Shown piece after piece: positions 27,036 through 34,970 of a stretch of 64,000 nucleotides of DNA. The DNA lies in assembly GCA_023386235.1 (NCBI GenBank), contig JAEWKC010000032.1, forward strand, positions 1 through 64,000, written 5' to 3'. The notes beneath the pieces were generated by a model that saw nothing but the letters and a program-made list of their open reading frames with translations, made no database searches and was not told the origin of the DNA. The position numbers and the translations under genes were made by a program. Source of the stretch: Bacteroidota bacterium. Its GTDB lineage: Bacteria > Bacteroidota > Bacteroidia > Chitinophagales > Chitinophagaceae. Each line of letters starts with the position of its first letter. Position 1 is the stretch's first letter.

Positions 27036-28241
27036 ATGGCAGAAAATTACTTTAAAAAATATCCCGATGCCAATGGCTTTTTTAATGAATATGGCGGAGC
27101 GTTTCTTCCTCCGGTACTGGAAGCCGAAATGAAGAAAATTTATGAAGCTTATTTGTCTATCAGTAAATCGCATAATTTCATTTCAGAGCTTAGAAGCATT
27201 CGCAAACATTACCAGGGAAGACCAACGCCCGTTTATTATTGCAACAGGCTTTCTGAAAAATATGGTGCAAGGATTTACCTGAAACGCGAAGACCTGAATC
27301 ATTCCGGTGCGCATAAGCTCAATCATTGTATGGGCGAAGCGCTACTGGCAAAATATTTAGGCAAGAAAAAACTGATAGCCGAAACAGGCGCAGGCCAGCA
27401 TGGAGTGGCACTGGCTACCGCCGCGGCTTATTTTGGGCTGGAGTGCGAGATACACATGGGCGAAGTAGATATAGCCAAAGAATATCCAAACGTGGTAAGA
27501 ATGAAAATTCTCGGCGCAAAAGTAGTGCCCGCAACACACGGACTTAAAACGCTTAAAGAAGCGGTAGATTCCGCTTTTGAAGCCTATCTAAAAGATACGG
27601 AAACCACCATTTATTGCATTGGTTCTGTGGTAGGGCCACATCCGTTCCCGTTGTTGGTGCGCGATTTTCAGCGGGTGGTAGGCATAGAGGCCAAAGAACA
27701 ATTTTTTGAAATGACCGGGGAAATGCCGGACAAGCTGGTAGCCTGTGTCGGCGGCGGAAGCAATGCCATTGGTATATTCGTTGATTTTCTTGAAGAAAAT
27801 TGCGAAATATACGGCGTTGAACCAGGCGGTAGGTCCATGAACACAGGCGATCATGCCGCTACCATGAGTTTTGGAACACCGGGTGTTTTGCATGGTTTTA
27901 AAAGTTATTTACTGCAAGACGAGCATGGCGAACCTTCGCCGGTTTATTGCGTAGCAAGCGGGCTTGATTATCCGGGTGTTGGCCCCGAACATTGTATGCT
28001 CAAAGACATGCAACGCGTAAATTATGTTACCATCAATGATGAAGAGTGCATTGATGCATTCTTTGAATTGAGCCGTCTCGAAGGCATCATTCCCGCTTTG
28101 GAAAGCGCACATGCGGTGGCCTATGCGCTGAAACTTGCTAAAGCAGAACCTAATAAATCTATTCTGATCAACCTGAGTGGAAGAGGAGATAAGGATATAG
28201 ATTTTATATTGGAGAAATACGGTTTACCGGAAGAAAGATAG
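27036..28241 (+). CDS. trpB: Tryptophan synthase beta chain (stand-alone)
   Basis: PLP-dependent condensation of indole and serine to tryptophan. At 401 residues it is a standard TrpB1-type length. The PLP Schiff-base lysine is Lys94 in GAHKLNH, the catalytic Glu116 is in IAETGAGQHG, the phosphate-binding loop is VGGGSNAIG, GLDYPGVGPEH corresponds to the region of the catalytic Asp, and SGRGDKD is near the C-terminus. No trpA or other trp gene is beside it; the gene ends at a hairpin. It may be the main TrpB with trpA elsewhere, or an extra stand-alone paralogue that uses free indole. Confidence 0.92.
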   Translation: MAENYFKKYPDANGFFNEYGGAFLPPVLEAEMKKIYEAYLSISKSHNFISELRSIRKHYQGRPTPVYYCNRLSEKYGARIYLKREDLNHSGAHKLNHCMGEALLAKYLGKKKLIAETGAGQHGVALATAAAYFGLECEIHMGEVDIAKEYPNVVRMKILGAKVVPATHGLKTLKEAVDSAFEAYLKDTETTIYCIGSVVGPHPFPLLVRDFQRVVGIEAKEQFFEMTGEMPDKLVACVGGGSNAIGIFVDFLEENCEIYGVEPGGRSMNTGDHAATMSFGTPGVLHGFKSYLLQDEHGEPSPVYCVASGLDYPGVGPEHCMLKDMQRVNYVTINDEECIDAFFELSRLEGIIPALESAHAVAYALKLAKAEPNKSILINLSGRGDKDIDFILEKYGLPEER

Positions 28242-28270
28242 AGAGGAGGTTTGTAAAATTTACTAAGAAA

Positions 28271-28318
28271 TGCTGCTTAACACTACCTGAATTGATAGGT
28301 TAAGCAGCAAAGATTATT
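28271..28318 (+). terminator. Terminator of trpB
   Basis: Perfect 11-bp stem TGCTGCTTAAC / GTTAAGCAGCA with a 17-base loop. The T-run begins a few bases after the stem, so efficiency is uncertain. Confidence 0.6.
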
Positions 28319-28327
28319 TTTTGCTAC

Positions 28328-28369
28328 TTAATATCGGTAATATTTATTTTTTAAACTATCCGATATTAA
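28328..28369 (+). promoter_or_regulatory. Inverted-repeat operator at the fic promoter
   Basis: Perfect 10-bp inverted repeat TTAATATCGG (28328-28337) / CCGATATTAA (28360-28369) with a 22-bp spacer. The right arm ends 11 bases before the -7 box of fic, so a bound protein would cover the -33 region. Confidence 0.6.
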
Positions 28370-28380
28370 AGAAAAAGCTG

Positions 28381-28388
28381 TACCTTTG
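28381..28388 (+). promoter_or_regulatory. -7 box for fic
   Basis: TACCTTTG, a perfect TAnnTTTG, 17 bases ahead of the ATG at 28406. The alternative GTG at 28388 would lie within this box, which argues against it as the start. Confidence 0.75.
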
Positions 28389-28405
28389 TGGGGAAATTGA
28401 AAAAT

Positions 28406-29365
28406 ATGCTTTGGTACAACTATTCATACCAATTTGAAGGCCTCGAAAAACAATTGCAGCGCCTTTATCAAAAAAAAGTCGCGTTAGATAAAATGCGACC
28501 TATACCTTCGTATGCTGTACAGAGCATAAAAGACAGCTTAGCGCTTGAATGGACATACAACTCCAATAGCATTGAAGGCAATACCCTTACACTGCAAGAA
28601 ACTAAAATGGTAATAGAAGAAGGCTTTACTATAAAAGGCAAATCGTTGCGCGAGCATTTTGAAGCAGTCAATCATCAGGATGCTATTGCGTTTGTTGAAG
28701 GTCTGGTCAATAAAAAATATGTACTTACTGATACCGATATTCTTAAAATACATGCATTGGTATTGCAGAAAATAGAAAAAGACTTTGCAGGCAGATATCG
28801 CAATTCGGGGGTAAGGATTACAGGCGCCAACTTTGTACCTCCTAATGCTTTAAAAATAGACGCGTTGATGACGGAATTGGTGCAATGGGTGAACGATTCG
28901 GATATAGACACTGTTATCAAAGCTACTATTTTTCATCATCGTTTTGTATGGATCCATCCTTTTTTTGATGGTAATGGCCGAACGGCGCGTTTGCTGTACA
29001 ATCTGCTATTGATGAAGGATGGTTTTCCGCCGGCAATTATTCTTAAGAATGATCGTAAAAAATATTATGATGCGCTTAATCTGTCAAATAACGGTGATTA
29101 CAGCAAATTATTATTATTGGTATTGCAGGCTTTGGAGAGAAGCATAGATATTTATGTAAGTTCGCTCACCAATACTTATGATGATTACCAGTCTATCGGT
29201 GATATTGTGCAGGAGCCGGATGTGCCTTATGGCCAGGAATACATTAGCTTATTGGCCAGAAAAGGTAAAATAGATGCCTTTAAGGAAGGGCGCAACTGGC
29301 TTACTACTAAAGAAGCCATTTTGGAATATATGAACAATCGTGAAAGGAAAAGACTGACGGAATAA
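28406..29365 (+). CDS. Fic-family protein with C-terminal DNA-binding-like domain
   Basis: A probable AMP-transferase (AMPylator). The start is at the ATG at 28406 (319 aa), downstream of the -7 box. An N-terminal helical region carries the inhibitory motif S-x-x-x-E-G (Ser53 to Glu57-Gly58 in SNSIEGN), so this is a self-inhibited class II Fic. The catalytic loop is complete: HPFFDGNGRTAR (184-195) with the catalytic His184. The last ~50 residues (YISLLARKGKIDAF then NWLTTKEAILEYM) resemble the helix-turn-helix of excisionase/MerR-like proteins. An inverted repeat at its promoter suggests autoregulation. It stands alone, without a FicA-type antitoxin gene. Target proteins are unknown. Confidence 0.9.
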   Translation: MLWYNYSYQFEGLEKQLQRLYQKKVALDKMRPIPSYAVQSIKDSLALEWTYNSNSIEGNTLTLQETKMVIEEGFTIKGKSLREHFEAVNHQDAIAFVEGLVNKKYVLTDTDILKIHALVLQKIEKDFAGRYRNSGVRITGANFVPPNALKIDALMTELVQWVNDSDIDTVIKATIFHHRFVWIHPFFDGNGRTARLLYNLLLMKDGFPPAIILKNDRKKYYDALNLSNNGDYSKLLLLVLQALERSIDIYVSSLTNTYDDYQSIGDIVQEPDVPYGQEYISLLARKGKIDAFKEGRNWLTTKEAILEYMNNRERKRLTE

Positions 29366-29440
29366 CCATGCTAATATTGTGAAGCAAATCATCAGATTGT
29401 CAAATCGCTCCTTTTCTATATGCATTCATACAATATTTTT

Positions 29441-29448
29441 TACCTTTG
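29441..29448 (+). promoter_or_regulatory. -7 box for mnmA, almost on the start codon
   Basis: TACCTTTG with only 4 bases between its last G and the ATG at 29453. Transcription would start at or very near the start codon. Confidence 0.65.
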
Positions 29449-29452
29449 CAAA

Positions 29453-30559
29453 ATGAGTAAAGGAAAAGTACTAGTGGCTATGAGTGGAGGTATTGACAGT
29501 ACCGTTGTTGCCTTAATGCTTCATAAAGAAGGATATGAAGTAATTGGGATTACCATGAAGACCTGGGATTACGCGGCAAGCGGTACAAGCTCAAAGGAAA
29601 CCGGCTGCTGCAATGTAGATAGTTTTAACGACGCGCGCAAAGCCGCTGTGGAGAATGGGTTTCCTCATTTTATTCTGGATATCCGGGATGAATTTGGTGA
29701 TTTTGTAATTGAGAATTTTGTAGAAGAATACCTGGCCGGCCGTACGCCAAACCCTTGCGTGATGTGCAACACGCACATTAAATGGCGTGCTTTACTGAAG
29801 CGTGCCGATGCTATGGGGTGCGATTTTATTGCTACAGGCCATTATGCTAATATTCATCAGCATTCTAACGGCAGATACTATTTAAGTAAAGGCCAGGATG
29901 AGTTAAAAGACCAGAGCTATGTGCTGTGGGGATTAGAGCAGGACTTGTTGGCAAGAACTTTATTGCCTTTGGGCAATTATAGAAAATCCGACATCAGGAA
30001 GATGGCTGAAGATTACGGCTATCCTGAACTGGCCAAGAAAAGCGAGAGCTATGAAATATGTTTTGTTCCCGACAATGATTATAGAGGTTTTCTGAAAAGA
30101 AAAGTAGAAGGACTAGAAGAAAAAGTTGACGGTGGTTTGTTTGTAGATAAATCCGGAAAGATTTTAGGCAAGCACAAAGGTTATCCTTTTTACACCATTG
30201 GCCAGCGCAAAGGTTTGGTGGCTGTGGGCCGACCCATCTACGTTACAGAAATTATTCCCGAAACCAATACGGTGGTGTTGGGTGACGAGGAAGATTTAGT
30301 TAAAAAAGAAGTGTTTATTTCTAAAGTTAACTGGCTTAAATATAATGGAGTGGAAGACGGTACCGAACTGCTGACCAAAATTAGATATAAAGACAGCGGC
30401 ACTTTAGGCAAAATGTATAATGAAGCTGACGGAAGCTTACGTTTTGAGTTTTATGATGATGCTAAAGGCATTGCACCTGGCCAGAGCGCTGTTTTTTATG
30501 AAGGAAATGATGTGGTAGGCGGGGGTATTATCCAGCGAAAAATCAATTATGGGAATTAA
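29453..30559 (+). CDS. mnmA: tRNA-specific 2-thiouridylase MnmA
   Basis: Thiolates uridine 34 of Lys, Glu and Gln tRNAs in the cytoplasm. The N-terminal PP-loop SGGIDS binds ATP, NPCVMCN carries the first catalytic Cys, GHYAN follows, and the second catalytic Cys is in SYEICFVPDNDYRGFL. The C-terminal beta-barrel is complete (ending near GGGIIQRKI). The start is placed at the ATG at 29453 (368 aa): this gives the standard MSKGKVLVAMSGG start and follows the -7 box. A start at 29420 would lie upstream of the promoter. The stop codon lies inside the terminator hairpin. Confidence 0.96.
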   Translation: MSKGKVLVAMSGGIDSTVVALMLHKEGYEVIGITMKTWDYAASGTSSKETGCCNVDSFNDARKAAVENGFPHFILDIRDEFGDFVIENFVEEYLAGRTPNPCVMCNTHIKWRALLKRADAMGCDFIATGHYANIHQHSNGRYYLSKGQDELKDQSYVLWGLEQDLLARTLLPLGNYRKSDIRKMAEDYGYPELAKKSESYEICFVPDNDYRGFLKRKVEGLEEKVDGGLFVDKSGKILGKHKGYPFYTIGQRKGLVAVGRPIYVTEIIPETNTVVLGDEEDLVKKEVFISKVNWLKYNGVEDGTELLTKIRYKDSGTLGKMYNEADGSLRFEFYDDAKGIAPGQSAVFYEGNDVVGGGIIQRKINYGN

Positions 30560-30590
30560 AAAAAGTTCACAACGAGTGAACTTTTTTTAG
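30558..30590. terminator. Bidirectional terminator between mnmA and the FKBP gene
   Basis: Perfect 13-bp stem AAAAAAAGTTCAC / GTGAACTTTTTTT with a 5-base loop, serving two convergent genes. Confidence 0.9.
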
Positions 30591-30611
30591 GGATATGATT
30601 AAAAGCTATAA

Positions 30612-31118
30612 TTATTGAGCAGTTACATCAATTAATTCTATATCAAAAAATAATGGTGAATTAGCAGGGATTTTATTTTGAGACCTAGTGCCATAAGCAT
30701 AAGCTGATGGGGTAACAAATCTTATATGTCCGCCTTTCCCGATCTTAAATAGGGCATGAGAAAAACCAGGAATTAGTGAAGTAAGTCTTAAATCAAATTT
30801 TGCATTAGAGGATTCGTCAAATACAACATCGTTAAGTAGTGTTCCTTTATATTTAATAGTTACAATCGGCTTTTCATTAGATATTGTATCCGTTGGGCTT
30901 CCTGGATTTAAAATTTCGTACATATATCCTTTAGCATTTTGATCTTCTACCATGTTATATCCGTGCCTGGCTATAAATTTAGCAATCGTATCTTTTTCTA
31001 AGGCCGGATCCACAGGTTGAGGATAAGTAGTATTATCACTTTTCAAACAAGAAGTAAATAATACCGACATGGTTACTAGTGATAAGATTCCTACAAATAA
31101 TTTCTTCATTTTCTTCAT
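30612..31118 (-). CDS. FKBP-type peptidyl-prolyl isomerase, lipoprotein
   Basis: A 168-residue envelope protein that should catalyse proline cis-trans isomerisation. The N-terminus is a lipoprotein signal (LVTMSVLFTSC, Cys at about 24, then LKSD). The FKBP domain is about 60-168, with VTIKYKGTLLNDVVFDES, FSHALFKIGKGGHIRFVTPSAYAYGTRSQNKIPANSPLFFDIELI. The pocket-forming Tyr, Phe and the Gly-rich AYG.R..KIP.N block are conserved. A second in-frame ATG at 31109 is an equally good start. Monocistronic. Confidence 0.88.
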   Translation of the reverse strand: MKKMKKLFVGILSLVTMSVLFTSCLKSDNTTYPQPVDPALEKDTIAKFIARHGYNMVEDQNAKGYMYEILNPGSPTDTISNEKPIVTIKYKGTLLNDVVFDESSNAKFDLRLTSLIPGFSHALFKIGKGGHIRFVTPSAYAYGTRSQNKIPANSPLFFDIELIDVTAQ

Positions 31119-31210
31119 TTATTATTATTGATTAAAAAACAACTTTTTACAGTTGGTATACAAAATACTATCATAATACGTACCAAAATGGTAATAACGC
31201 TACACCTGGG

Positions 31211-31531
31211 CTAAATATTTTTTAACTTTTTTTCTTTAGCTTTTATTTCCAGGTATTGTTGTTCTTTTTGATCCCACTGTTGTTGTTTGGTAAATATAGC
31301 ATATACAAATACAATGATTATCAATGCTATCAATATGGTGATAATGCTGCCTGTATTGTTCATGACCATTTCGGCGCGGGTATACCAGCCACTAAAAACC
31401 ACTGCTAATGTAAGTGCCATAAATATAATACCGGGTACAATCCCCGATTTTATCTGATAAGAAAGCTGCTTTTCTTTATCGCGGTTTTCTTCCCAATATT
31501 CTATAAAAGTTAATTCCTCTTTTGTAAGCAT
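31211..31531 (-). CDS. Small two-helix membrane protein, unknown function
   Basis: A 106-residue protein with a charged N-terminal segment, two transmembrane helices (about 29-49 and 62-82) and a long charged, probably coiled C-terminus (QQQWDQKEQQYLEIKAKEKKL). No family is recognised with confidence; it resembles unnamed proteins seen across Chitinophagaceae. It is divergent from the HU/SPOR gene and not obviously part of an operon. The frame, hydrophobic pattern and composition support a real gene. Confidence 0.65.
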   Translation of the reverse strand: MLTKEELTFIEYWEENRDKEKQLSYQIKSGIVPGIIFMALTLAVVFSGWYTRAEMVMNNTGSIITILIALIIIVFVYAIFTKQQQWDQKEQQYLEIKAKEKKLKNI

Positions 31532-31544
31532 TATTAAAAAAGTA

Positions 31545-31552
31545 TATTTTTG
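31545..31552 (+). promoter_or_regulatory. -7 box for the HU/SPOR membrane protein
   Basis: TATTTTTG fits TAnnTTTG. The leader to the GTG start would be about 67 bases. Confidence 0.45.
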
Positions 31553-31625
31553 TAGTAAATATCAAAATCAAACGGTAATTTTATGCACAAATTAAACATT
31601 TTATTTTAATATAAACATATCTATT

Positions 31626-32489
31626 GTGGCAGTAACCATACAACAAATAACAGATTTTTTAAGAGAACATAAAGTTTTAAGCATAGAAAAGGTAGGTACC
31701 ATCTCTATCAACAATCCTGTGGAAGCAAATGAAGAAGGAGAGCAGTTGGGAAGCACGCGCTTTGTTTTTGACAAAAGAGCGGTTACTTCAGAAGAATTGT
31801 ATACCTACATTGCTGAACTGCAACAAAAGAATAAAAATATTGTACATTCAGATGTAGATTCTTTTTTTGAAGAATCGCGTCAATTGATGAATATAGGCTC
31901 GCGACCTATGCATTTTCAGGGTATTGGTTATATTTACAACGACAGAAATACAGGATATAATTTTAGCGAGACTTCGCCTTTAGGATTTAAAGAATCCATT
32001 CCTGAAAGTGTAAATGAAGATTTTAGTCTTAGCAAAGTGCCCAGCTACAACAGGCACAATTACAACAAAGGAAATGGCGTAAAAGTACTGCTAATAATCA
32101 TTATTTTAGCCTTGTTGGCAGGCATTGGTTATTTTGTTTATTCATTGATAAAGGAAAATAAGCTTTTGGCCAATAATGAGCAAGCCATAGCTTCGGAAAC
32201 TGTTGTTCAGCCGGATTCGCTTGCCACTGCCAACGCTGTGACAGCTCCTGTTGCAAACAACAGTGAAAAGAAATTCATCTTTGAAACCACATCTAATTCC
32301 CAGAGAGTTTCTAGAAGAAAAACACAATTGGAAAATATGGGAAAAACCATATATGTGGATTCTGCAATAGTCAATGGGCAAAACCAATATAAGATGTACG
32401 TGAAAATACCGGTTGAAAATCTTACCGATACTACACGCATTAAAGACTCCTTGTTTACTTTCTTTGGCAGAAGAGTAACAATTGAGTAA
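31626..32489 (+). CDS. HU-like / transmembrane / SPOR-like protein
   Basis: A 287-residue protein with a GTG start; no ATG is available near it. Residues 1-130 resemble the paired HU-like (CCDC81-type) domains of Bacteroidota, which also occur in DNA-binding HU homologues. A single transmembrane helix follows (about 152-172, LLIIIILALLAGIGYFVYSL), then a linker and a C-terminal SPOR-like fold (about 215-287, KKFIFETTSNS to FFGRRVTIE). SPOR domains bind denuded peptidoglycan at division sites. The cytoplasmic HU-like part would therefore be linked across the inner membrane to the cell wall. The architecture is seen in the sequence; the role is inferred. Confidence 0.7.
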   Translation: MAVTIQQITDFLREHKVLSIEKVGTISINNPVEANEEGEQLGSTRFVFDKRAVTSEELYTYIAELQQKNKNIVHSDVDSFFEESRQLMNIGSRPMHFQGIGYIYNDRNTGYNFSETSPLGFKESIPESVNEDFSLSKVPSYNRHNYNKGNGVKVLLIIIILALLAGIGYFVYSLIKENKLLANNEQAIASETVVQPDSLATANAVTAPVANNSEKKFIFETTSNSQRVSRRKTQLENMGKTIYVDSAIVNGQNQYKMYVKIPVENLTDTTRIKDSLFTFFGRRVTIE

Positions 32490-32512
32490 ATTTTTGTTAC
32501 AGTTGAATTTGC

Positions 32513-32549
32513 AAAAATGTCAGCCCGAAAATTTTCGCTGACATTTTTT
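32513..32549 (+). terminator. Terminator before groES
   Basis: Stem AAAAATGTCAGC / GCTGACATTTTT followed by a T-run. Confidence 0.85.
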
Positions 32550-32685
32550 CTATTAAATAGTTTAATAACCTGCTAATTCGTGCAAATTTGACCTTGAAGA
32601 AACTAATGGCAAAAAAGTTGATGCATTGAAAGTAATTAAAAACACAATAAATCATAAACAATTAAAAATTAAAAAAAAGAATATC

Positions 32686-32970
32686 ATGGCAGCTAAAAAA
32701 ATAAGCTTACAACCACTTCACGACAGAGTTGTAGTATTGCCTGCAGCAGCAGAGAAAAAAAGTGCAGGTGGCATTATCATTCCTGATACAGCTAAAGAAA
32801 AACCTCAGAAAGGCACTGTAGTAGCAGTAGGCAACGGTAAAAAAGACGAACCTATGACTGTGAAAGTAAACGATCAAGTATTGTACGGCAAATACGCAGG
32901 TCAGGAAATTGACATTGACGGGAAAGAATATTTAATTATGAGAGAAAGCGACATCGTTGCGATCCTGTAA
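32686..32970 (+). CDS. groES: Co-chaperonin GroES
   Basis: A 94-residue lid of the GroEL folding chamber. The start is at the ATG at 32686, giving the standard MAAKKISLQPLHDRVVV. An in-frame ATG 20 codons earlier would add a Lys/Asn-rich tail unlike any GroES. The mobile loop (EKKSAGGIIIPDTAKEKPQKG) and the C-terminal YLIMRESDIVAIL are complete. groEL follows after 64 bases, the usual operon. Confidence 0.97.
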   Translation: MAAKKISLQPLHDRVVVLPAAAEKKSAGGIIIPDTAKEKPQKGTVVAVGNGKKDEPMTVKVNDQVLYGKYAGQEIDIDGKEYLIMRESDIVAIL

Positions 32971-33034
32971 AAAAGCGATTTGCATATTAAAAGAAACACA
33001 TAACCAATCAAATAAAAAATAATAGTAATAAACA

Positions 33035-34666
33035 ATGGCAAAACAAATTTTCTTCGATATAGAAGCAAGAAATAAAATGAAGAAAGGCGTGGACACACTT
33101 GCCAACGCCGTAAAAGTAACATTGGGTCCTAAAGGCCGCAATGTGGTTATAGAAAAAAAATTCGGTGCTCCTGCCGTAACTAAAGACGGTGTTACCGTAG
33201 CTAAAGAAATAGAACTGGAAGATCCCATTGAAAACATGGGCGCGCAAATGGTAAAAGAAGTAGCTTCTAAAACAGGAGATATTGCCGGCGACGGTACTAC
33301 CACAGCAACTGTATTGGCTCAGGCTATCATTGCAGAAGGTTTAAAGAACGTAGCAGCAGGCGCTAACCCAATGGATCTGAAAAGAGGAATAGATAAAGCG
33401 GTAGCAAGCGTAGTTGAAAACTTACGTGCTCAATCTCAGGCTGTAGGAAACGACAATAAAAAAATAGACCAGGTAGCTACTATCTCTGCCAACAACGATG
33501 CAACTATAGGCAAGCTGATTGCAGAAGCTTTTTCTAAAGTAGGTAAAGAAGGCGTTATTACCGTAGAAGAAGCAAAAGGCACAGAAACATACGTAGATGT
33601 GGTAGAAGGTATGCAGTTCGACAGAGGTTACGTTTCTCCTTATTTCGTTACCAACAGCGAAAAAATGGAAACAGAAATGGAGAATCCTTACATCCTTATT
33701 TTTGATAAGAAAATTTCTAACTTAAAAGAAATTTTACCATTATTGGAAAAAATCGTTCAGACTTCCGCTTCCTTATTGATCATTGCAGAAGATTTAGAAG
33801 GAGAAGCATTGGCTACTTTAGTGGTAAACAAATTGCGTGGTCAGCTGAAAGTGGCGGCAGTAAAAGCCCCCGGCTTTGGCGACAGAAGAAAAGAAATGCT
33901 TCAGGACATAGCGGTATTAACAGGCGGTATTGTTATCAGCGAAGAGCAGGGTTATACTTTAGAAGGCGTTGATCTTACTTCTTTAGGTCGTGCAAGCTCC
34001 GTAGCCATAGATAAAGACACTACAACTATCATAGGCGGTAAAGGCAAAAAAGCCGATATTACTGCTCGTGTAAACCAGATTAAGGCACAATTAGGTACCA
34101 CTACTTCAGATTATGATAAAGAAAAGCTGCAAGAGCGTTTGGCTAAATTGGCCGGCGGTGTTGCCGTATTGTATGTAGGCGCTGCTACGGAAGTAGAAAT
34201 GAAAGAGAAGAAAGACAGGGTAGACGATGCTTTACATGCTACACGCGCCGCGGTTGAAGAAGGTTTTGTACCAGGTGGTGGCGTTGCTTACATAAGAGCT
34301 ACAGAAGCTTTGGAAAAAGCAAAAGGCGCTAATGCCGATGAAACTACCGGTTACAACATTATTAAAAAATCTTTAGAAGAGCCCGTTCGTCAAATCGTTG
34401 CTAACTGTGGAGTAGAAGGATCTATAGTAGTGCAGAAAATCAGAGATGGTAAATCAGATTTTGGTTTTAATGCTCGTACAGAAGTATTTGAACCATTGTT
34501 TAAAGCTGGTGTAATTGATCCTACAAAAGTTACACGCATAGCTTTGGAAAATGCGGCTTCTATTGCAGGGATGCTGCTAACTACAGAATGTGTGGTTGCA
34601 GATAAACCAGAGCCAAAAGCACCGGCTGCTCCTGCAATGCCGGGTGGTATGGACGGAATGTATTAA
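33035..34666 (+). CDS. groEL: Chaperonin GroEL
   Basis: The 543-residue subunit of the 14-mer folding machine. The nucleotide-binding GDGTTTATVLAQAI, apical-domain and hinge blocks (for example VAAVKAPGFGDRRKEML, GGVAVLYVGAATEVEMKEKKDRVDDALHATRAAVEEG) and the C-terminal GGM-type tail (MPGGMDGMY) are all present. It is the second gene of groES-groEL and is closed by a good terminator. No CIRCE-like element was noticed upstream, as is usual in this phylum. Confidence 0.98.
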   Translation: MAKQIFFDIEARNKMKKGVDTLANAVKVTLGPKGRNVVIEKKFGAPAVTKDGVTVAKEIELEDPIENMGAQMVKEVASKTGDIAGDGTTTATVLAQAIIAEGLKNVAAGANPMDLKRGIDKAVASVVENLRAQSQAVGNDNKKIDQVATISANNDATIGKLIAEAFSKVGKEGVITVEEAKGTETYVDVVEGMQFDRGYVSPYFVTNSEKMETEMENPYILIFDKKISNLKEILPLLEKIVQTSASLLIIAEDLEGEALATLVVNKLRGQLKVAAVKAPGFGDRRKEMLQDIAVLTGGIVISEEQGYTLEGVDLTSLGRASSVAIDKDTTTIIGGKGKKADITARVNQIKAQLGTTTSDYDKEKLQERLAKLAGGVAVLYVGAATEVEMKEKKDRVDDALHATRAAVEEGFVPGGGVAYIRATEALEKAKGANADETTGYNIIKKSLEEPVRQIVANCGVEGSIVVQKIRDGKSDFGFNARTEVFEPLFKAGVIDPTKVTRIALENAASIAGMLLTTECVVADKPEPKAPAAPAMPGGMDGMY

Positions 34667-34694
34667 TACAATCTCAATAGATAAACATATAAAG

Positions 34695-34729
34695 CTTCCG
34701 CGGTTACAGTTAACTGCGGAAGTTTTTTT
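34695..34729 (+). terminator. Terminator of groES-groEL
   Basis: 12-bp stem CTTCCGCGGTTA / TAACTGCGGAAG (one G-T pair), 4-base loop, 7 T. Confidence 0.9.
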
Positions 34730-34915
34730 ATGCAGCTGGTTTATTATGAGAGAGAGAAGATTATTTCAAATTTTCAACGAAATCTTTGATAATCAACTTT
34801 GCTGCAAACGGAGATCATTGCCGGTTTGTTACAAGCCGGATCTAATTCAAAATGAAAATGCAATTGTTTTGGATCAATTCAATAGTTGTAAAGATGTTCA
34901 TTATTAACCGTAAAC

Positions 34916-34951
34916 AAAAACGCATCCTGTACCAAAAGGATGCGTTTTTTT
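34916..34951. terminator. Terminator of secDF (bidirectional)
   Basis: Stem AAAAACGCATCCT / AGGATGCGTTTTT with an 8-base loop. It lies 20 bases past the secDF stop on the minus strand. Confidence 0.88.
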
Positions 34952-34970
34952 GTTTGTTATAATTGTTTTT

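Noticed and set aside
34735..34905. Coding-like minus-strand fragments between the groEL and secDF terminators
   Set aside because: Short protein-like runs appear in two frames, but each is broken by stops, with no start or promoter, and there is no recognisable family; not enough to call a pseudogene.
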